A stretch of 64,000 bases of DNA from Actinoallomurus iriomotensis (lineage in GTDB: Bacteria; Actinomycetota; Actinomycetes; Streptosporangiales; Streptosporangiaceae). This document shows positions 59,179 through 64,000 of the stretch, in pieces (positions within the stretch are counted from its first letter, which is position 1; every line of letters starts with the position of its first letter). The notes beneath the pieces were generated by a model that saw only the letters and a program-made list of their open reading frames with translations, searched no databases and was not told where the DNA came from. The translations under genes were made by a program, and so were the position numbers. The stretch covers positions 1 to 64,000 of the forward strand of contig NZ_BSTJ01000002.1 in the NCBI RefSeq assembly GCF_030269445.1. The letters are read 5' to 3'.

Positions 59179-59726
59179 TACCGCGTCCTTCCCTGCCTCA
59201 TGTCGTGTGCCGGCCCGGTCGCCCGGGTCCGCGCCGCCTGGAGCCGGGCCTGCGCGCCGCCGCGCCAGACGTGGCAGATCGCCAGCGCGAGCGCGTCGGC
59301 GGCGTCGGCCGGCTTGGGCGGCGCGTCCAGCCGGAGCAGTCTGGTCACCATAGTGGTGACCTGGAGCTTGTCGGCGCGGCCGCTTCCGGTCACCGCCGCC
59401 TTGGCCTCGCTCGGGGTGTGCAGGGCGACCGGCAGCCCGCGCCGGGCGCCGCAGGCGATGGCGATCGCCCCGGCCTGTGCGGTGCCCATCACCGTGGAGA
59501 CGTTGTGCTGGCTGAACACCCGCTCGACGGCCACGGCGTCGGGGCTGGTCTGCTCGATCAGCTCCTCGATGCCGCGCTCGAGCTCGACGAGGCGCGTGCC
59601 GATGTCGTCGTCCGGGCTCGTACGGATGACACCGACGCTCACCAGCCGCAGCGGCTTGCCGGGGGCACCGTCGACGACGCCGACTCCGCACCTGGTCAGA
59701 CCGGGATCGACGCCCAGCACCCGCAC
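59178..59726 (-). CDS. ruvC: crossover junction endodeoxyribonuclease RuvC
   Basis: The Holliday junction resolvase, 182 aa. Catalytic acids are seen in [11 protein letters not shown] (Asp7), VERVFSQHN (Glu) and [12 protein letters not shown] (two Asp). [12 protein letters not shown] is the usual helix. An Arg/Ala-rich tail of about 25 residues ends it. It is first in the ruvC-ruvA-ruvB unit. Confidence 0.96.
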   Translation of the reverse strand: MRVLGVDPGLTRCGVGVVDGAPGKPLRLVSVGVIRTSPDDDIGTRLVELERGIEELIEQTSPDAVAVERVFSQHNVSTVMGTAQAGAIAIACGARRGLPVALHTPSEAKAAVTGSGRADKLQVTTMVTRLLRLDAPPKPADAADALALAICHVWRGGAQARLQAARTRATGPAHDMRQGRTR

Positions 59727-59817
59727 GTGTGCTCCTCTCCGGCTCCGAACACGTGTTCGCAGTGAGGCTACTCGGCCGATGGGCCCCGCCGCCCGGCTCG
59801 CACGCGGCGTGTCGCGT

Positions 59818-60954
59818 TCAGAAATAGTCCAGCATGAACGGCTTTCCGGCGAACGCCGCGTCGAGGAGCGGGTCGGCCCCGGCGTCGCCGGTGACGATGC
59901 CCGCGCCGCGCAGCGTCGCCATCGGCACGCCCGCGTAGAGGGCGGCGAGGCCGCGCGCGGGCAGCCGGGTCGCGTCGCGCCGCTCCGCCGCGTGCTCCAG
60001 GCGTCCCCGCCCCTCGCGCACCGTCAGCGTCCAGCTCCCGGCGTTGGCGGGCCGCAGCTCGTCCTCGACGAGCAGCGGCACCTCCACCGAGACCGCGACG
60101 GGAAAGCCGCGCGCGGCGATCGCCGCGGGCGCGTCGAGGACGCGCAGCATCCAGCCGATGCGGCGCACCTCGTCTTCGGAGCGGTCGCGCAGCAGCCACA
60201 ACATCGGGTCGTCGGGCGCCACGTTGGCCCGTACCGTCCGGGCGATGGAGGAACCGGATCCGACCACCGCCCAGAGCGCGCGTGCGGTCGCGGCGGACCC
60301 GGCGACGCAGCGGTGCACGGCGATGTCCTCTCGGCCGCCGTCCCAGCCGTACGCCAGGAAGCCGTCGGCGGCCAGATAGGAGTAGACGCGCTCGTTCTGG
60401 AGGAAATCGCGGACCTGGTCCTCACCGGGGACGATCGGGCCGTGGTGCCGCGCCTCGGCGTGCAGGCGGCGTAGCAGGGCGAGGACCTCGCCGGTGTCGG
60501 CGGGCCCGGCTCGGCGTACCTCGACCGGCCCGGACGCGAGGGTGCGCAGCGGTGCGGGCGGCAGGGTGAGGCGATACTGCGCGCCGGCGTGCTCGTAGCC
60601 GACGGATCGGTAGACCGGAGCGGTGGCCGGGTACAGCGCCGACAGCGGACGGCCGTCCATCAGGTCCAGCAGCCCGGCGGCGAGCCGCCGGCCGACGCCG
60701 CGGCCGCGGTCCTCGGGCGCGACGCAGACGCCGCCGACGCCGCCCATCGGCACGGCGCGGCCGTGCCACCACTGTTCGAACGGGTGATAGTGCCCGACGG
60801 CGACGAGGCGGCGGCCGTCGCGGACCCCGAGGAAGCGGCCCTCCCCCATGGCCCGCAGGGCCCACGCGTCATCGCGGTCGGAGGGCCCGAACGCACGGAT
60901 CCACAGGTCATGGACGGCGTCGAGGTCGGCGGGTTCGAGGGTGCGCGTCTCCAC
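59818..60954 (-). CDS. Eis-like GNAT acetyltransferase
   Basis: A 378-aa protein of the Eis family: an N-terminal GNAT domain with [28 protein letters not shown] (acetyl-CoA loop), [17 protein letters not shown], a second diverged GNAT domain and a C-terminal sterol-carrier-like domain ending PFMLDYF. Family members end in a free aromatic carboxylate used in catalysis, as here (Phe). Substrates of this one are unknown; relatives acetylate lysines or aminoglycosides. GTG at 60954 is eight bases after TAGCGT, so leaderless; a longer frame exists to 61023. Confidence 0.85.
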   Translation of the reverse strand: METRTLEPADLDAVHDLWIRAFGPSDRDDAWALRAMGEGRFLGVRDGRRLVAVGHYHPFEQWWHGRAVPMGGVGGVCVAPEDRGRGVGRRLAAGLLDLMDGRPLSALYPATAPVYRSVGYEHAGAQYRLTLPPAPLRTLASGPVEVRRAGPADTGEVLALLRRLHAEARHHGPIVPGEDQVRDFLQNERVYSYLAADGFLAYGWDGGREDIAVHRCVAGSAATARALWAVVGSGSSIARTVRANVAPDDPMLWLLRDRSEDEVRRIGWMLRVLDAPAAIAARGFPVAVSVEVPLLVEDELRPANAGSWTLTVREGRGRLEHAAERRDATRLPARGLAALYAGVPMATLRGAGIVTGDAGADPLLDAAFAGKPFMLDYF

Positions 60955-61049
60955 GGACCACGACGCTACGGCATGGCCCGGACGCGGCATCAAGGGGATT
61001 TCCGCGGGCGGCCGGCTCGCCACGAGCGGGGCGTCGGAAGCGCGCCGGA

Positions 61050-61079
61050 AACGCCCCCTGCCGGGCGGCAGGGGGCGTT
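61050..61079 (-). terminator. hairpin after yebC
   Basis: AACGCCCCCTGCC (61050-61062) pairs perfectly with GGCAGGGGGCGTT (61067-61079) around a 4-nt loop, 13 bases beyond the yebC stop. Confidence 0.7.
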
Positions 61080-61091
61080 CACGAACGGCCG

Positions 61092-61844
61092 TCAGGCCTC
61101 GATCTTCTCCATGATCTCGTCGGAGACGTCGAAGTTGGCGAAGACGTTCTGCACGTCGTCGCTGTCCTCCAGCGCCTCGATGAGGCGGAAGACCTTCTTG
61201 GCGTTGTCCTCGTCGACGGGCACGCTGACGCTGGGCAGGAAGTTCGCCTCGGCGGACTCGTAGTCGAGGCCGGCGTCCTGCAGGGCCTTGCGCACCGTCA
61301 CCAGGTCGCCGGCCTCGCTGATCACCTCGAACGACTCACCGAGGTCGTTGACCTCCTCGGCGCCGGCGTCCAGGACCGCCATCATCACGTCGTCCTCGGT
61401 GGTGCCGTCCTTGGGCACCAGGATGACGCCCTTGCGGGTGAACAGGTACGACACCGAGTTGGGGTCGGCGAGCGAGCCGCCGTTGCGGGTCAGCGCGGTA
61501 CGGACGTCGGAGGCTGCGCGGTTGCGGTTGTCGGTCAGGCACTCGATGAGCACCGCGACGCCGCCGGGCGCGTACCCCTCGTACATGATCGTCTGCCACT
61601 CGGCGCCACCGGCCTCCTCACCGGCGCCGCGCTTACGCGCCCGCTCGATGTTGTCGAGGGGCACGGAGTTCTTGCGCGCCTTCTGAATGGCGTCGTACAG
61701 CGTCGGGTTGCCGTCCGGGTCGCCGCCGCCGGTGCGGGCCGCCACCTCGATGTTCTTGATGAGCTTGGCGAACAGCTTGCCCCGTTTGGCGTCGACAACC
61801 GCCTTCTTGTGCTTCGTCGTCGCCCATTTGGAGTGGCCACTCAT
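61092..61844 (-). CDS. YebC/PmpR-family protein
   Basis: A 250-aa protein. It starts [37 protein letters not shown] and has [40 protein letters not shown] and the acidic C-terminus. The family was first called a transcription regulator; later work ties members to relief of ribosome stalling at proline runs. It is here in the usual pdxT-yebC-ruvCAB order. Confidence 0.95.
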   Translation of the reverse strand: MSGHSKWATTKHKKAVVDAKRGKLFAKLIKNIEVAARTGGGDPDGNPTLYDAIQKARKNSVPLDNIERARKRGAGEEAGGAEWQTIMYEGYAPGGVAVLIECLTDNRNRAASDVRTALTRNGGSLADPNSVSYLFTRKGVILVPKDGTTEDDVMMAVLDAGAEEVNDLGESFEVISEAGDLVTVRKALQDAGLDYESAEANFLPSVSVPVDEDNAKKVFRLIEALEDSDDVQNVFANFDVSDEIMEKIEA

Positions 61845-61995
61845 GCGTTTCGCGGGGCCACCCGGCGAGCCGCCGAAGAGGTGAGCCCCTTCCTCCAATC
61901 TCCGAAAGTCTCAGAACGTCACAGCACACTGCCTGGACGCCGTGCGCGGCGGGATCCCCCGGACGCGGCTCCCCACCCCCGAGGGAGGCCGGAGG

Positions 61996-62601
61996 TCACG
62001 AGGCTTCCTTCACCATCTCGAGGAAGTAGGCGTGGATCCGGGGATCGCCGGTCAGCTCGGGATGGAACGAGGTCGCCAGGAGGTTCCCCTGCCGGACGGC
62101 GACGATCCTACCGGCGGAATCGCCGCTCGCGGCACGGCCGAGCGCGTCGGCGCCCGCACCGACCGACTCCACCCACGGCGCGCGGATGAAGACCGCGTGG
62201 AAGGGCCGGTCGAGGCCGCCCATCTCGACGTCGCTCTCGAAGGAGTCGACCTGGCGGCCGAAGGCGTTGCGGCGTACGACCATGTCGATGCCGCCGATGG
62301 TCTCCTGCCCGGCCGCGCCGTCGAGGATGCGGTCGGCCAGCATGATCATGCCGGCGCAGGAACCGTAGGCGGGCATGCCCTGCTCGACACGCTTGCGCAA
62401 AGGCTCCAGCAGGTCGAACGTCCGGGCGAGCCGCCACATCGTGGTGGACTCACCGCCGGGGATCACGAGCGCCTGAACACGCTCCAGCTCCTCCGGACGG
62501 CGGACGACCGCGGTGGCGGCGCCGCAGGACTCCAGGACACGGCGATGCTCGCGGACGTCACCCTGCAGTGCGAGCACGCCGACCGTCGGGACAGCAGCCA
62601 C
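61996..62601 (-). CDS. pdxT: pyridoxal 5'-phosphate synthase glutaminase subunit
   Basis: This subunit supplies ammonia to PdxS for PLP synthesis. It is 201 aa of class I glutaminase: [21 protein letters not shown], the nucleophile Cys in [10 protein letters not shown], and the His/Glu pair in [16 protein letters not shown] at 62601 has AAGGG seven bases upstream. It is separated from pdxS by the DUF6928 gene. Confidence 0.96.
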   Translation of the reverse strand: MAAVPTVGVLALQGDVREHRRVLESCGAATAVVRRPEELERVQALVIPGGESTTMWRLARTFDLLEPLRKRVEQGMPAYGSCAGMIMLADRILDGAAGQETIGGIDMVVRRNAFGRQVDSFESDVEMGGLDRPFHAVFIRAPWVESVGAGADALGRAASGDSAGRIVAVRQGNLLATSFHPELTGDPRIHAYFLEMVKEAS

Positions 62602-62689
62602 GAACCAGCCCTTCACGTCGAGTTGTACCAATGAGCTTAGTGCCAGTGACAACGCCCGCGGCGCGCGCCGGCTTCCCCGGGCCCCCGTG

Positions 62690-63298
62690 TCAGGCGAGCT
62701 TGAAGCGGCGCAGCGGGAGCTCGAGCGGGAGGAAACCGTCGGCGCCGCGCTCGGCGATGTCGCGGCCGAACAGGTGCTCGCGCGCGAGCGCCATGCCGTA
62801 CTCCTCGTAGTCGAACGGCAGGGGGACGTCGGACGCGCCGTCGTCGATGGCCTTCCAGAACGGGGCCTCGGCCGGCAGCCGCTCGCCGAGGTCGACCACG
62901 ACCCCGTCCTCGGCGGTGACGTAGACGTCGCGGCGCGCCCGGTCACCGGAGTACCACCGGAACCAGCAGCCGGACACGACGCTGTGCAGGACCAGCACGC
63001 CGCACGAGCCGCCCGGCAGCGCGCGGGCGATCTCGTCGGCGAGGCGGCGCGCCCGGTCGTCGACGCAGAACAGCCGGCGGTCGCACACGACCAGCGCGTC
63101 GCCGTACGCGCCGACGAACAGCTCGTCCTCGTAGGGCCAGAGCGCGAAGTCGAGCACGGTGTCGCCGGTCTCGGTGACCGAGTGCTCCGGGTAGAGCCGA
63201 CGGGCCAGCGCCACGGCGCGGTCCGCGTCCGGAACCAACCCCGGCCCGAAGGAGGCTCCGTTCACACGCGAACACGCCAACGCGACCGACCAACCCAT
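62690..63298 (-). CDS. DUF6928-like protein of unknown function
   Basis: A 202-aa soluble protein starting [16 protein letters not shown]. It has [60 protein letters not shown], and a C-terminal [16 protein letters not shown]. The pattern recalls DUF6928 proteins of actinomycetes, from memory. Function is not known. It sits between pdxS and pdxT, which are usually adjacent. The frame is open upstream (to 63403) without similarity. Confidence 0.7.
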   Translation of the reverse strand: MGWSVALACSRVNGASFGPGLVPDADRAVALARRLYPEHSVTETGDTVLDFALWPYEDELFVGAYGDALVVCDRRLFCVDDRARRLADEIARALPGGSCGVLVLHSVVSGCWFRWYSGDRARRDVYVTAEDGVVVDLGERLPAEAPFWKAIDDGASDVPLPFDYEEYGMALAREHLFGRDIAERGADGFLPLELPLRRFKLA

Positions 63299-63447
63299 GG
63301 GCGTCGTCCCCTCCCGCGCTCGGCGGACCCTGCCGGCGGCACCAGCGTTCAGTCGCGGCCCAGGGTAACCCGCCTTTCCCGCGCTGTGGAGGGGAGAACA
63401 CACTTCGTTTGCCCTCGGCGGCGGACGTTCCGGACGGTACGCGGCCG

Positions 63448-64000
63448 CTACCAGCCCCGGACCGCGAGCCGGTCGCCCTCGGCCAGGGAGGAGACGTTGA
63501 TGCCGACCATCGCCTCGCCGAGCCCGCGCGAGACCTTGGCGATCACGTCGGGGTCGTCGTAGAAGGTGGTGGCCTTCACGATCGCCTCGGCGCGCTTGGC
63601 CGGGTCGCCGGACTTGAAGATGCCCGAGCCGACGAACACGCCCTCGGCGCCGAGCTGCATCATCATGGCGGCGTCGGCGGGCGTCGCGATGCCGCCCGCG
63701 GTGAACAGCACCACCGGCAGCTTGCCGGCCCGCGCCACCTCCTTGACCAGCTCGTACGGGGCCTGCAGCTCCTTGGCGGCGACGAACAGCTCGTCTTCGG
63801 GCAGCGAGCCGAGCCGCCGGATCTGCTGGCGGAGCTGCCGCATGTGGGTGGTGGCGTTGGAGACGTCACCGGTGCCGGCCTCGCCCTTGGAGCGGATCAT
63901 CGCCGCCCCCTCGGTGATGCGGCGGAGCGCCTCGCCGAGGTTGGTGGCGCCGCACACGAAGGGCACGGTGAAGGCCCACTTGTCGATGTGGTTGTCGTAG
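63448..64000 (-). CDS. pdxS: pyridoxal 5'-phosphate synthase subunit PdxS, C-terminal part
   Basis: The synthase subunit that builds PLP from ribose 5-phosphate, glyceraldehyde 3-phosphate and ammonia. About 183 C-terminal residues are in the window; the start lies beyond the right edge. It has [22 protein letters not shown] with the second catalytic Lys, [48 protein letters not shown] and [11 protein letters not shown]. Those are nearly invariant in the family. Confidence 0.97.
   Translation of the reverse strand, partial: YDNHIDKWAFTVPFVCGATNLGEALRRITEGAAMIRSKGEAGTGDVSNATTHMRQLRQQIRRLGSLPEDELFVAAKELQAPYELVKEVARAGKLPVVLFTAGGIATPADAAMMMQLGAEGVFVGSGIFKSGDPAKRAEAIVKATTFYDDPDVIAKVSRGLGEAMVGINVSSLAEGDRLAVRGW

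Overview
This is chromosomal DNA of a high-GC actinobacterium. The 16S rRNA start, the gene order and the frequent GTG starts fit the Streptosporangiales, perhaps the Thermomonosporaceae (Actinomadura/Actinoallomurus type). That placement is inferred from the short 16S fragment and general familiarity, not from an alignment. Nearly everything is housekeeping. I see no phage, insertion sequence, CRISPR array, tRNA gene or secondary-metabolite cluster.

Layout. 1-692: 5' end of an rRNA operon (minus strand), its leader and two promoters. 0.7-1.9 kb: non-coding DNA with an imperfect ~113-bp tandem repeat. 2-10.6 kb: tyrS, a 3-methyladenine DNA glycosylase, argH, and the argC-J-B-D-(small ORF)-R operon behind a phased ATGCAT operator. 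10.7-13.8 kb: two overlapping membrane Ser/Thr kinases. 13.9-19.4 kb: pheT-pheS, a soluble PAS histidine kinase and a STAS protein. 19.7-28.7 kb (plus strand): an accessory cassette of a GntR/FCD regulator, a five-gene peptide-type ABC importer, an Ntn-hydrolase of the gamma-glutamyltransferase family and a TauE/SafE exporter. 28.7-38 kb: infC-rpmI-rplT-trmH, an RlmA-type methyltransferase, then DUF948-DUF6167-alaS-(three micro-ORFs)-ruvX-mltG-aroE. 38-42 kb: a Cds1-like PLP enzyme, a frameshifted sensor-domain gene, rarA and a GNAT gene. 42-48 kb: repeat-rich spacers around aspS-hisS-MBL. 48-64 kb: cyclophilin, DUF349, rel, apt, secF-secD-yajC, ruvB-ruvA-ruvC, an Eis-like acetyltransferase, yebC, pdxT, DUF6928 and partial pdxS.

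How it works together. The arg genes make arginine from N-acetylglutamate and ArgR would close the feedback loop; argF and argG are not here. The SecDF-YajC, RuvABC, Rel-Apt and PdxST sets are each complete or nearly so and stand in the order usual for actinomycetes. The 20-28 kb cassette reads as import of a small amide or peptide-like compound, its hydrolysis and export of an anion, under one local regulator.

The most unusual signal is a family of very small ORFs that bridge operon junctions. Between alaS and ruvX there are three in series, two of them copies of a 68-bp repeat. Each starts in a 4-base GTGA overlap with the previous stop, often encodes (M/V)xERSER at its start and PT-(K/E)-E at its end, and carries a hairpin that hides the next Shine-Dalgarno sequence. 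Related junctions lie at argB-argD, argD-argR and ruvA-ruvB. They look like repeated translational-coupling cassettes. The second notable theme is three spacers filled with GC-rich degenerate tandem repeats (1.5, 42.6 and 47 kb).
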